From Actinomadura montaniterrae (GTDB taxonomy: Bacteria; Actinomycetota; Actinomycetes; Streptosporangiales; Streptosporangiaceae), in contig NZ_WBMR01000006.1 in the NCBI RefSeq assembly GCF_008923365.1, forward strand, positions 1,724-65,723: DNA of 64,000 bases, given 5' to 3'. Of this stretch, positions 32,429 to 40,676 are shown piece after piece. Both the position numbers and the translations under genes were made by a program. Under the pieces are notes generated by a model that was not told the origin of the DNA, searched no databases, and saw only the letters and a program-made list of their open reading frames with translations. Numbering within the stretch: the stretch's first letter is position 1; each line of letters opens with the position of its first letter.

Positions 32429-33564
32429 ACATCGTCATCGCGGGCGCGGCCGAGACCGACGAGATCGGCCGGCTGCCCGGCCACTCCACCCGGCAGCTGC
32501 ATCTCGAGGCCGCGCGCAACGCCCTCGCCGACGCCGGCCTCACCAAGGACGACGTCGACGGCGTCGCCACCGTCGGCACCCCCGGCCCCGTCGAGATCGC
32601 GCACTCGCTCGGCATCGAGCCCGCCTGGCTGGACGGCACGCAGGTCGGCGGCTCGTCGTTCCTGTTCCACGTCCGGCACGCGGCCGCCGCGATCCGCGCC
32701 GGGATGTGCCGGACCGTCCTCATCACGCACGGCGAGTCGGGCCGCTCCCGCGTCGGCGCGCCCCGCTACGCCCGCACTCCCGACTCGCTGAGCGGCCAGT
32801 TCGAGGCCCCCTACGGTGTGTTCGGCCCGACGAGCGCGTTCACCCTCACCGCGCTGCGGTACATGAAGGAGACCGGCCTCACGCACGAGCAGCTCGCCGA
32901 GGTGCCGGTCGCGCAGCGCCGCTGGGCGAACCTCAACCCGCGCGCGATGTACCGCGACCTCATCACCATCGAGGACGTCCTCGCGTCCCGGATGGTCGCC
33001 TACCCGTTCCACCTGCTGGAGTGCTGCCTCGTCACCGACGGCGGCGGCGCGCTCGTCGTCACGTCCGAGGACCGCGCCCGCGCGCTCGGCACCCGCCGCC
33101 CCCTCGTCCACCTGCTCGGGGCGGGGGAGTCCGCCGAGTCGCCGATCATCTCGCAGATGGCCGACCTGACCAGCTCGGCGGGGTTCCGGCGGGCGTCCCG
33201 CGCCGCGTTCGCGGAGGCGGGGATCGGGCACGGCGACGTCGACCACCTGATGATCTACGACGCGTTCGCGCACCTGCCGATCTACGGGCTGGAGGACATG
33301 GGCTTCGTCGGGCGCGGCGAGGCGGGCGCGTTCATCGCCGAAGGCCACACCTCGCCCGGCGGGCGGCTCCCGCTGAACACCAACGGCGGCGGCCTGTCCT
33401 ACACCCACACCGGCATGTACGGGATGTTCGCGATCCAGGAGGCGGTCCGCCAGCTCCGCAAGGAGGCCGCCGCGCAGGTCCCGGACGCGGAGGTCAGCGT
33501 GGTGCTCGGCAACGGCGGCATGTTCATGTCCGCCGCCGTCCTGGTGCTGGCCTCGCACCGCTGA
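32425..33564 (+). CDS. Ltp/SCPx-type thiolase-fold protein
   Basis: Thiolase-superfamily protein of 379 residues, of the lipid-transfer (Ltp2-like) branch. The segment where classical thiolases have the nucleophilic Cys reads TQVGGSSFLFHVRHAAAAI, so that Cys is absent. LLECCLVTDGGGALVV, LMIYDAFAH and GGRLPLNTNGGGLSYTHTGMYG are family blocks, the last holding Tyr and Gly residues near the active site. Lack of the Cys argues against beta-ketothiolase activity and for a retro-aldol carbon-carbon cleavage together with the preceding DUF35 partner. Annotation as acetyl-CoA acetyltransferase would be misleading. Confidence 0.88.
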   Translation: MNIVIAGAAETDEIGRLPGHSTRQLHLEAARNALADAGLTKDDVDGVATVGTPGPVEIAHSLGIEPAWLDGTQVGGSSFLFHVRHAAAAIRAGMCRTVLITHGESGRSRVGAPRYARTPDSLSGQFEAPYGVFGPTSAFTLTALRYMKETGLTHEQLAEVPVAQRRWANLNPRAMYRDLITIEDVLASRMVAYPFHLLECCLVTDGGGALVVTSEDRARALGTRRPLVHLLGAGESAESPIISQMADLTSSAGFRRASRAAFAEAGIGHGDVDHLMIYDAFAHLPIYGLEDMGFVGRGEAGAFIAEGHTSPGGRLPLNTNGGGLSYTHTGMYGMFAIQEAVRQLRKEAAAQVPDAEVSVVLGNGGMFMSAAVLVLASHR

Positions 33565-33618
33565 GCCGTCGACTGAGCGCCAGCGAAGGAGCGGGTCAGC
33601 GGCTCTTGCCCGGGGGGT

Positions 33619-33697
33619 CTGGGGGGTCGCCCCCCAGAGGGATACTGAGCCGCGGCGTGCCGTCCCTCGGCCGGCCGTCATCGGGGCGGCACGCCGC
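33619..33697. terminator. Two stem-loops between convergent thiolase and synthetase genes
   Basis: CTGGGGGG-TCG-CCCCCCAG at 33619-33637 is a perfect 8-bp stem. A second stem pairs GCGGCGTGCCG (33652-33662) with CGGCACGCCGC (33687-33697) over 11 bp. Both lie in the 144-bp gap between the two convergent units and can serve either strand. Confidence 0.75.
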
Positions 33698-33708
33698 AGA
33701 TTCGCGTC

Positions 33709-35814
33709 TCAGGTCCAGGTGACGAGGGCGTCGAGGATCTCGACCTCGGCGCCGTCGACGCGGAGCGGGTTGATCTCCAGGGATTCGAGGCGGTCGCCGA
33801 GGGACGCGGCGAGCGCGGCGACGCTGGCGACGACGCCGGCGACGGCGTCGAGGTCGGCGGGCTTGGTGCCGCGCGCGCCGTCGAGCAGGGCGGCGCCGCG
33901 CAGCTCGCCGAGCGCCTCGCGGACGTCGCGCGCGTCCACCGGCAGCAGCCGCAGCGCGGAGTCGCGCAGCACCTCGACCCACACGCCGCCGAGGCCGACC
34001 GCGAGCGTGAGGCCCCAGGACGGGTCGCGGACGATCCCCGCGAGCAACTCGACGCCGCCCGTCCGCTGCGGCTGGACGAGCGCGCCCGCGCCGTCGTGCC
34101 CGGCGAGCGCGGTCGTCACCTCGCGGTACGCGGCGCGGACGGCGTCCGGGCCGGCGAGGCCGAGGCGGACGCCGCCGATGTCGCTCTTGTGCGCGAGGCC
34201 GTCCGCCGCCGCCTTGAGGACGACGGGGTAGCCGAACCGGTCCGCCGCCGCGACCGCCGCGTCCTCGCCGTGGACCAGCTCGGACGGCACCACGGGCAGC
34301 CCGGCGCCGGCTAGGAGCGCGGCGGCGCGGTGCTCGGCCCACACGCCGGTCGCGCCGTCCACCGCGACGCGTTCGCCGGCCGCGGGACGCCGCGCGAGCG
34401 CGCGCTCCCGTCCGGCCGACCAGCGCACGGCCGCGCCGATCGCCTGCATGCCGTGCTCGATCCCGCCGACGACGTGCGGAAACCCGGTCTTCTCCTGGAC
34501 GGAGCGCCCGAACTCCGACACGTCGGTCAGCGTGTTGCCGACCACCACCACCGGACGCGGCGACGCGGCGATCCGCCGGGCGTGCGCCTCGAACGTCGCC
34601 ATCGGCACCGACGGGTCGGGCGGCGCGAACCGGGGCAGGTCGGTCAGCAGCATCACCGCGTCGATGCCGGGATCGGCGGCGACGACGTCCAGCGCGCGGC
34701 CGAGGAGCGTCCGGTCGATGAGCACGTAGCCGGTGACGTCGAGCGGGTTCTGCACGGTCGCGAACGGCGGCAGGATCTCCGCGAGCGCCGCCACCGTCGA
34801 GGGCGCGAACGGGGGCAGGTCGAGGCCCTCGTCCTCGGCCCGGTCCGCGATGATCTCCGACGCGCCGCCGGACGGGGTGACCACGCCGATCCGGGGCCCG
34901 GGCAGCGGCCCGGCGGAGGCCAGCAGCCCGGCGGTGACGATCAGGTCCTCCAGCGACCGGACCCGGACGACGCCGAGCCGCCGGAACGCCGCGTCCACCA
35001 CGGCGTCGTCGCCGACGAGCGCGCCGGTGTGCGCCCGCGCGGTCCGCGACGCGAGCCGGCTGCGCCCGATCTTCAGCGCGACGACCGGCTTGCCCGCCTC
35101 CAGCGCCCGCCGCGCCGCGCGGGCGAACGCGTCCGGGTCCCGTACCGACTCCAGGAACAGCGCGATGACCTTCGTCGCCGGGTCGTCCACCAGGTAGTCG
35201 ATCACGTCGGGGACGGTGACCAGCGACTCGTTGCCCATCGACGTCAGCAGGCTGAGCCCGAGGTTGCGGGCCTGCGAGAACGCCAGCACCGAGCTGGCCA
35301 GCGCGCCGCTCTGCAGCACCACGCCCACCGGGCCGCGCAGCAGCGGCGGCGGGATCGGCAGCCCGTACGGGGTGATGCCGGCGGCGGCGTTGATGTAGCC
35401 GTTGCCGTTCGGGCCGAGGACGGTCAGCCCCGCCTCCCGCGCGAACGCGACGACCTCCGCCTCCAGCCGGGCGCCGTCCTCGCCCGCCTCGCCGAACCCG
35501 GCCGTCAGCACGACGTAGTTCCTGATCCCGGCGGCGGCGCCGTCCCGCAGCACCGGCAGCACGGCGGGGGTCGGCACCATCACGTACGCCAGGTCGACGG
35601 GGCCGGGCAGCTCCGCCAGGCTCGGGTACGCGGCGTGCCCGTGGACGAGCCCGCCGCGCGGGTTGACCAGGTGTACCGGGCCGCCGAACCCGTGCGCCCG
35701 CAGGTTCCCGAACGTGCTCACCGACCAGCCGGACTTGTCGCTCGCCCCGACCAGCGCGATCGACCCCGGGTTGAACAGCGCGCGGACACCCGCCCGCGGA
35801 TCGCGCGAGCCCAT
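33709..35814 (-). CDS. NDP-forming acyl-CoA synthetase (fused alpha-beta)
   Basis: Protein of 701 residues with the order CoA-binding domain, succinyl-CoA-ligase-like domains, then a C-terminal ATP-grasp domain. SIALVGASDKSGW (from residue 18) is the CoA-binding Rossmann motif. H262 in ARAHTGAL is the phosphorylated histidine. The ATP-grasp has FGYPVVLKAAADGLAHKSDIGGVRLGL near residue 530, and the end LESLEINPLRV is typical. It makes an acyl-CoA from an organic acid with ATP or ADP exchange. It starts one base after the acyl-CoA dehydrogenase stop, so it works with it in one transcript. Substrate chain type is unknown; protein acetyltransferase fusions are excluded by the absence of a GNAT domain. 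Confidence 0.9.
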   Translation of the reverse strand: MGSRDPRAGVRALFNPGSIALVGASDKSGWSVSTFGNLRAHGFGGPVHLVNPRGGLVHGHAAYPSLAELPGPVDLAYVMVPTPAVLPVLRDGAAAGIRNYVVLTAGFGEAGEDGARLEAEVVAFAREAGLTVLGPNGNGYINAAAGITPYGLPIPPPLLRGPVGVVLQSGALASSVLAFSQARNLGLSLLTSMGNESLVTVPDVIDYLVDDPATKVIALFLESVRDPDAFARAARRALEAGKPVVALKIGRSRLASRTARAHTGALVGDDAVVDAAFRRLGVVRVRSLEDLIVTAGLLASAGPLPGPRIGVVTPSGGASEIIADRAEDEGLDLPPFAPSTVAALAEILPPFATVQNPLDVTGYVLIDRTLLGRALDVVAADPGIDAVMLLTDLPRFAPPDPSVPMATFEAHARRIAASPRPVVVVGNTLTDVSEFGRSVQEKTGFPHVVGGIEHGMQAIGAAVRWSAGRERALARRPAAGERVAVDGATGVWAEHRAAALLAGAGLPVVPSELVHGEDAAVAAADRFGYPVVLKAAADGLAHKSDIGGVRLGLAGPDAVRAAYREVTTALAGHDGAGALVQPQRTGGVELLAGIVRDPSWGLTLAVGLGGVWVEVLRDSALRLLPVDARDVREALGELRGAALLDGARGTKPADLDAVAGVVASVAALAASLGDRLESLEINPLRVDGAEVEILDALVTWT

Positions 35815-35815
35815 C

Positions 35816-36985
35816 TCACTCCCCGACGAGGCCGAGGCGGACGTGGCCCTTGAGCAGGTTGCGGGCGATGGTCCGGCGCTGGATCTCGTCGGTGCCCTCG
35901 AAGATCCGCAGCAGCCGCAGCTCCCGGTACCAGCGCTCGATCGGCAGCTCCTTGGTGTACCCCATGCCGCCGTGGATCTGCAGCACCCGGTCCACGACGC
36001 TGTTCGCCATCGTCGCGCCGTTCAGTTTCGCGATGGACGAGGCGTGCCGCGCGTCCAGGCCCTCCCGCACCCGCCACGCCGCGTACAGCGTCAGCCACTT
36101 CGCCGCCTCGATCTCCACCTGCGAGTCGGCGATCATCCACTGGATGGCCTGGTAGTCGGCGATCGGGTGGCCCATGGACACGCGCACCTTGGCGTAGTCG
36201 ACCGCCATCTGCAGCATCCGCTCCGCCGCGCCGATCGCCCGCGCCGGGATCATGTAGCGGCCCTGCCCGATCCACCGCATCGCCAGCTCGAAGCCCTTGC
36301 CGACCTCGCCGAGCACGTTCGCGTCCGGCACCCGGACGTCCTCGAACACCAGCGACGCCGGCCCCCACTCGCCCATGGTCGGGATCGGCTCGGACTTCCA
36401 CCCCATGTCCCGGTCGACGAGGAAGCACGTCACGCCGCCGTCAGCGCCGAGGTCGGGGTCGGTGACGGCGAACACCATGACGAAGTCGGCCTCGTTGCCG
36501 CCGGTGATGAAGGTCTTCTCGCCGTTGATCACCCAGTCGCCGCCGTCGCGGACCGCGCGGGTGCGGATGCTGCGGGCGTCCGACCCGGCGCCCGGCTCGG
36601 TGATGGCGAAGCAGGACCGCCGCTCGCCCTCGATCGTCGGGATCAGGTAGGCGCGCTTCTGCGCCTCGTCGCAGGCGTAGAGGATGTTGTCGGCCGTGCC
36701 GCCGAAGCTGAACGGGACGAACGTGCGGCCCGTCTCCATCGCGACGATCGCCGACATCAGCGGGCCGAGCGCGGCGCCGCCGTACTCCTCGGGCGTGTTG
36801 ATGCCCCAGAACCCGGACCTGCGGGCCTTGTCGCGCAGGTCGCGCAGCACCTGCGGGTCGAGCCCCGGGCGTCCGGCGCGCTCGTTGCGCAGCACCTCGG
36901 GTTCGAGCGGCATGACCTCCTTCTCGACGAAGGAGCGGACGGTGTCGCGGATCTGTCGTTCCTCGGCGCTCAGCGAGAAGTCCAT
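35816..36985 (-). CDS. Acyl-CoA dehydrogenase
   Basis: FAD enzyme of 389 residues that introduces the alpha-beta double bond into an acyl-CoA. It begins with FSLSAEERQIRDTVRSFVEKEV, has CFAITEPGAGSDARSIRTRA and WVINGEKTFITGG in the middle, and ends with MGYTKELPIERWYRELRLLRIFEGTDEIQRRTIARNLLKG (given here in pieces). The catalytic Glu is the one in FEGTDEI. GGAGG sits eight bases before ATG 36985. The promoter, 30 bases upstream, contains two overlapping CTAGAA-N5-TTCTAG-type motifs, and a TetR gene diverges from it. Confidence 0.93.
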   Translation of the reverse strand: MDFSLSAEERQIRDTVRSFVEKEVMPLEPEVLRNERAGRPGLDPQVLRDLRDKARRSGFWGINTPEEYGGAALGPLMSAIVAMETGRTFVPFSFGGTADNILYACDEAQKRAYLIPTIEGERRSCFAITEPGAGSDARSIRTRAVRDGGDWVINGEKTFITGGNEADFVMVFAVTDPDLGADGGVTCFLVDRDMGWKSEPIPTMGEWGPASLVFEDVRVPDANVLGEVGKGFELAMRWIGQGRYMIPARAIGAAERMLQMAVDYAKVRVSMGHPIADYQAIQWMIADSQVEIEAAKWLTLYAAWRVREGLDARHASSIAKLNGATMANSVVDRVLQIHGGMGYTKELPIERWYRELRLLRIFEGTDEIQRRTIARNLLKGHVRLGLVGE

Positions 36986-37005
36986 GGACCGGCCCTCCGA
37001 TCAAT

Positions 37006-37036
37006 CCTAGAATCTATTTCTAGGAATCGGTTCTAG
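37006..37036. promoter_or_regulatory. Operator-like motif, copies B1 and B2 (acyl-CoA dehydrogenase / TetR)
   Basis: CTAGAA-TCTAT-TTCTAG at 37007-37023 is a perfect copy, with one more paired base on each side. CTAGGA-ATCGG-TTCTAG at 37020-37036 is a second copy with one change that shares four bases with the first. A further half-site, CTAGAA, lies at 37082-37087. The pair sits 22-51 bases before the dehydrogenase start, where binding would block transcription. Confidence 0.72.
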
Positions 37037-37137
37037 GCTGCGCACGGGGCGGTCCCGGCGTCAAGACGTCCCGCGCGCTTTCTAGAATCTGTTCCACCGA
37101 CGGCCGGACGGCGGCCGCCGCACCGGACGGGGGACCG

Positions 37138-37755
37138 ATGGCCCGCAAGCCCAGCGGCAGGGGCGGATGGGAATGGAGCCGCACCGCCCAGACGCGCCGC
37201 ACCATGCTGGAGGCCGCGCGCGAGGTGTTCTGCGCGCACGGGTTCGCCGACGCCGCGATCTCCGAGGTCGTCGAGCGCGCCGGCTCCAGCGTCGGCAGCC
37301 TCTACCACCACTTCGGCGGCAAGACCGAGCTGTTCCTCGCCCTGTGGGAGGAGCACGAGGGCGCGCACGAGAAGTCCGCCACCGCGAGCGTCGCCGAGGC
37401 CAAGGCCGCCGGCGTCGACGACCCGGTCGAGCTGTTCATCGCGGGCGCCCGCGCGTTCCTCGCCGGGTCCTGGGAGCGCCGCGACCTCGCCCGGCTGTTC
37501 ATGGACGGCGACGGCCCGCCCGGCTTCGACCTGATGCGCCGCACCCGCCGCCGCGACTGGGTCCGGCAGAACGCCGTGCTGCTCGCGCTCGGCGGCGAGC
37601 CCATCGACCGCCTCACCGTCGCCGTCCTCACCACCGTCATCGGCGAGGCCGGACGCGAGGTCGCCACCAGCGAGGACGAGGCCGGGGCCCAGGAGGTCAT
37701 CGCCGCGGCGATCGAGCTGATCCGCCGCTTCGACCGCGCCGCCGCGACCACCTGA
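37138..37755 (+). CDS. TetR-family regulator of the acyl-CoA module
   Basis: Repressor of 205 residues. The N-terminal helix-turn-helix spans about residues 18-64 with AAREVFCAHGFADAAISEVVERAGSSVGSLYHHFGGKTELF (in two parts), the standard TetR pattern; the remainder is a helical ligand domain. It is divergent from the acyl-CoA dehydrogenase and is the best candidate to bind the CTAGAA-N5-TTCTAG motifs next to it. By analogy with other acyl-CoA-responsive TetR proteins, an acyl-CoA may be its ligand, which is inference. Confidence 0.88.
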   Translation: MARKPSGRGGWEWSRTAQTRRTMLEAAREVFCAHGFADAAISEVVERAGSSVGSLYHHFGGKTELFLALWEEHEGAHEKSATASVAEAKAAGVDDPVELFIAGARAFLAGSWERRDLARLFMDGDGPPGFDLMRRTRRRDWVRQNAVLLALGGEPIDRLTVAVLTTVIGEAGREVATSEDEAGAQEVIAAAIELIRRFDRAAATT

Positions 37756-37946
37756 CCGCCGCCGGCCGCGGTTACGGACATCTCTTTTCCGGGAAAAGCG
37801 GAGTCGAATTCCCGGCGCCTGGTCAAATGCCTTACGTGCCTTTGCGAAGCGCGTCGCACGCCTTTATAGTCACCGATGTCGATCGCTCATCGAGCGGGAA
37901 TCGCTGCGGGTCCGTGGGCTCGCGTGAAAGTGAAGGCGGGAAATTC

Positions 37947-38384
37947 TTGAGGGTATTTCGTGGGGGCGTCCGGCGCGTGCGGCCCGGGGCTGGAGCCGCC
38001 CTGGCCGCGGGTGCGGCCATGACTGCGACCATGGGCGCCGCGCCGCCGGTGGGCGCTCCGTCCGCCCCGGCCACCTTCCCGTCCGTCCCGGCGAAATATT
38101 ACGGGAATGCGGACGATATTCCGAAATGCCGCCCCGGTCATGTGTGTGCCACCGTCGCTTATGGCGGTAAATATCGCGTCTTCGACTTCTACCGGTACGG
38201 CACCTACGGCCTCAGCGACTGGCATGGCCGGGGAAAGGTCGTCAACGAGCAGGCGGGCGGCGCCGCCGCCAGGGTCGACGACCGGTCCGGCGCCGAGACC
38301 GCGTGCGTCGCGGCGGGCACCGCGCTCACCGACGTGAACTGGGACCGCGCCGGGAGGATCAGGCTGACGACGGCCCGCTGCTGA
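37947..38384 (+). CDS. Small secreted Cys-containing protein (I36-inhibitor-like)
   Basis: Product of 145 residues from a TTG start supported by GAAGGCGGG. The N-terminus is basic then hydrophobic (VRRVRPGAGAALAAGAAMTATMGAA), a likely signal peptide. The mature part has three Cys before a final Cys: KCRPGHVCATV, ETACVAAG and the C-terminal TARC. The pattern of a CxxxxxC start, a Tyr/Phe-rich middle (YRVFDFYRYGTYGLSDW) and a Ser/Asn-type end resembles small peptidase-inhibitor I36 or crystallin-like secreted proteins of actinomycetes. The family call is tentative. Codon use in the first part is less GC-rich than neighbours. It converges on the ArsR-type gene with a 26-bp overlap. Confidence 0.65.
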   Translation: MRVFRGGVRRVRPGAGAALAAGAAMTATMGAAPPVGAPSAPATFPSVPAKYYGNADDIPKCRPGHVCATVAYGGKYRVFDFYRYGTYGLSDWHGRGKVVNEQAGGAAARVDDRSGAETACVAAGTALTDVNWDRAGRIRLTTARC

Positions 38385-39390
38385 CCCCGGCCGACGAGCC
38401 GCGCCGGGGCGCCGTGTCGCGCTGGGCGGCGACGAGGGCCTCGCCCGCCTCCGTCCGGTAGTACAGGACCGAACGCCCGGCGCGGCGCCGCCCGACGAGC
38501 CGCGCGTCCAGCAGGATCTTCAGGTGCCGGCCGATCGAGCCGAGGCCCCGGCCCGTCAGCGCGACCAGCTGCGTCGTGCTCTTCGGCGTGTCCAGCAGGA
38601 CGAGGACGGACGCGCGGACCGGCCCCAGCAGCGCCCCGAGCGCGCCCGGCACCGGGACCGCGCCCGCGCCCGCGCCGGCGAGCACCCCCGAGCACGGGTA
38701 GACGATCGCGTAGCGGGACGCCTCCCGGTCCCAGGAGGACCAGCTCTGGCCGACCGTGACCGGCACGAACACCAGCGGCTTGCCCGACAGGTCGCGCGGC
38801 GGGTGGTCCCGGGTGTTGATCTGGAGCCGGTTCTCGCCGAGCCAGCGCATGCCGGGCCGCATGCCGGCGAGCGCGGCGGCCCAGCCGCCCCGGCCCAGCC
38901 GCGCGACGCGCGCCACGATCTCGGCCTCGATGATCCGGTGCCGCCGCGGCCAGTCCGGCCGGACCGCCTCCGCCCACACCCACGCGATCAGGTCGGCGGC
39001 GCGGTCCGGCAGGTCGTCGCGGTCGAGGGCGGCCGGGAGCGGGCCGTCCAGCGCCACGGCCAGGTCGGCGCGGGCGGCGTCCGGCGGCGCGGCCCGGATC
39101 CGTTCCAGCTCCCCGGCGAACGTCGCGCCGGGCTCGCCGGTCTGGGCGGGCGTGACGAAGTCGGCGTTCCACCCCGGCACGAAGGCGGACCGGACGAGCA
39201 GGGCCGTGTCCGGGTCGGCGGCCATCCGGGCGCGGAACGCGGGCAGGTGGGCGTCCAGCCAGGCGCGCTCGCCCGGGTTCGCGGCCCGCCGCCAGCGCAG
39301 CGCCTTCAGGCACGCGGTGGCCTCCGCCAGCGGCGAGACGGCGAACCGGCCGCTCGCGAGGGTGTCCGCGTTGATCTCCCACCAGCCCAA
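38359..39390 (-). CDS. ArsR-type winged-helix regulator with DUF5937-like N-terminus
   Basis: Protein of 343 residues. The long N-terminal part (SPLAEATACLKALRWRRAANPGERAWLDAHLPAFRAR, in pieces) matches the DUF5937 type of actinobacterial regulators. The C-terminal 90 residues are an ArsR-like winged helix: STTQLVALTGRGLGSIGRHLKILLDARLVGRRRAGRSVLYYRT. No metal-binding Cys pair is present, so metal sensing is unlikely. I chose the TTG at 39390 because GGGGAGG lies eight bases before it and the conserved part starts just after. It is divergent from an MFS transporter 60 bases away, its probable target. Confidence 0.8.
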   Translation of the reverse strand: MGWWEINADTLASGRFAVSPLAEATACLKALRWRRAANPGERAWLDAHLPAFRARMAADPDTALLVRSAFVPGWNADFVTPAQTGEPGATFAGELERIRAAPPDAARADLAVALDGPLPAALDRDDLPDRAADLIAWVWAEAVRPDWPRRHRIIEAEIVARVARLGRGGWAAALAGMRPGMRWLGENRLQINTRDHPPRDLSGKPLVFVPVTVGQSWSSWDREASRYAIVYPCSGVLAGAGAGAVPVPGALGALLGPVRASVLVLLDTPKSTTQLVALTGRGLGSIGRHLKILLDARLVGRRRAGRSVLYYRTEAGEALVAAQRDTAPRRGSSAGVSSGPSSA

Positions 39391-39450
39391 GGGTTTCGCC
39401 TCCCCGCGAAAGAGTAACCGGCGGGCGGCGGCGCCCCGGAGACTCCGATC

Positions 39451-40647
39451 ATGCGCACGTACGGGGAGCTGTTCCGCACGCCCGAGTTCGCGCCGCTGTT
39501 CCTGACGTCGGCGGGCAATGTCGCGGCGCAGACGGTGAGCGGGCTCGCGCTCGCCACGCTCGTCTACGCCCGGACCGGCTCGCCGCTGCTGTCGTCGCTG
39601 GCGATGTTCGGTCCGGCGCTCGCCCAGCTGGCGGGGGCGCTCGTGCTGCTGTCGGCGGCGGACCGGCTGCCGCCGCGCGCGGCGCTCGCGGGCCTGTCGC
39701 TGCTGTTCGCCGCGGGCACCGCCGCGCAGGCCGTCCCGGGCCTGCCGGTGTGGGGCGTGTTCGCGATCGTCCTCGGGCTCGGGGCGGCGAACGCCGTGGG
39801 CGGCGGGGTGCGGTACGGGCTGCTGAACGAGATCCTCGACCGGGACGGCTACGTGCTGGGCCGGTCGGTGCTCAACATGTCCGTCGGCCTCATGCAGATC
39901 CTGGGTTTCGCGGCGGGCGGCGTCATGGTCTCCGCGCTGTCGCCGCGCGGGACGCTGCTCGCCGGCGCCGCCCTGTACCTCGCGGCGGCGCTCGCCGGAC
40001 GGTTCGGGCTGAGCCGCCGCGCGCCGCGGGCCACGGGCCGGGCGACCGCGGGCGAGACGTGGCGCAACAACGTGCGGCTGTGGTCGTCGGTGCGGCGCCG
40101 GGCCGTCTTCCTCGCGCTGTGGATGCCGAACGGGCTGATCGTCGGCTGCGAGTCGCTGTTCGTCCCGTACGCGCCGGGGCACGCGGGGCTGCTGTTCGCG
40201 GCGGGCGCGGCCGGGATGCTCGCCGGGGACGCCCTCGCCGGACGGTTCGTCCCGCCCGGGTGGCGCGGGCGGCTGGACGCGCCGATGCGGCTGCTGCTGG
40301 CCGTCCCGTACCTGGTCTTCGCGCTGCGCCCGCCGCTGCCCGTCGCGGTGGCCGCGATCGCCGCGGCGAGCGTCGGGTACTGCGCGACGCTGCTGCTCCA
40401 GGAGCGGCTGCTGCGGCTGACCCCGGACGGGCTGAGCGGCCACGCGCTCGGCCTGCACTCGTCCGGGATGCTCGGCATGCAGGGCGTCGGCGCCGCGCTC
40501 GCGGGCGGCGCCGCCCAGCTCACCTCGCCCGCGACCGGGATGGCGGTGATGGCGGCGGCGTCGGTCGCGGTGACCGCGGCGCTGGCGCCGTGGCTGCGGG
40601 ACCGGCCCGCCGCGCCGCCCGGCGAGGCCGCCGCGCAGCGGGTTTAG
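39451..40647 (+). CDS. MFS transporter (MFS_3/enterobactin-exporter-like)
   Basis: Twelve-segment transporter of 398 residues starting MRTYGELFRTPEFAPLFLTSAGNVAAQTVSGLALATLVY, a layout usual for actinomycete MFS genes placed beside ArsR/DUF5937 regulators. The motif A loop is degenerate (LLSAADRLPPRAALAG). The second half has HSSGMLGMQGVGAALAGG. A putative drug or metabolite exporter. It is followed by a quinone oxidoreductase gene after 29 bases, so the two may be co-transcribed. Confidence 0.85.
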   Translation: MRTYGELFRTPEFAPLFLTSAGNVAAQTVSGLALATLVYARTGSPLLSSLAMFGPALAQLAGALVLLSAADRLPPRAALAGLSLLFAAGTAAQAVPGLPVWGVFAIVLGLGAANAVGGGVRYGLLNEILDRDGYVLGRSVLNMSVGLMQILGFAAGGVMVSALSPRGTLLAGAALYLAAALAGRFGLSRRAPRATGRATAGETWRNNVRLWSSVRRRAVFLALWMPNGLIVGCESLFVPYAPGHAGLLFAAGAAGMLAGDALAGRFVPPGWRGRLDAPMRLLLAVPYLVFALRPPLPVAVAAIAAASVGYCATLLLQERLLRLTPDGLSGHALGLHSSGMLGMQGVGAALAGGAAQLTSPATGMAVMAAASVAVTAALAPWLRDRPAAPPGEAAAQRV

Positions 40648-40676
40648 CGGGCGGGACCGGAGGCAGGCTGAGGGGC

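Noticed and set aside
32425-33564. Acetyl-CoA acetyltransferase (classical thiolase)
   Set aside because: The nucleophilic Cys is missing and a DUF35 partner is present, so a non-thiolytic role is more likely.
31957-37036. KstR-type steroid operator (TAGAAC-N2-GTTCTA)
   Set aside because: The arms are similar but the spacing and orientation differ; the constant form here is CTAGAA-N5-TTCTAG, so identity with KstR sites is not claimed.
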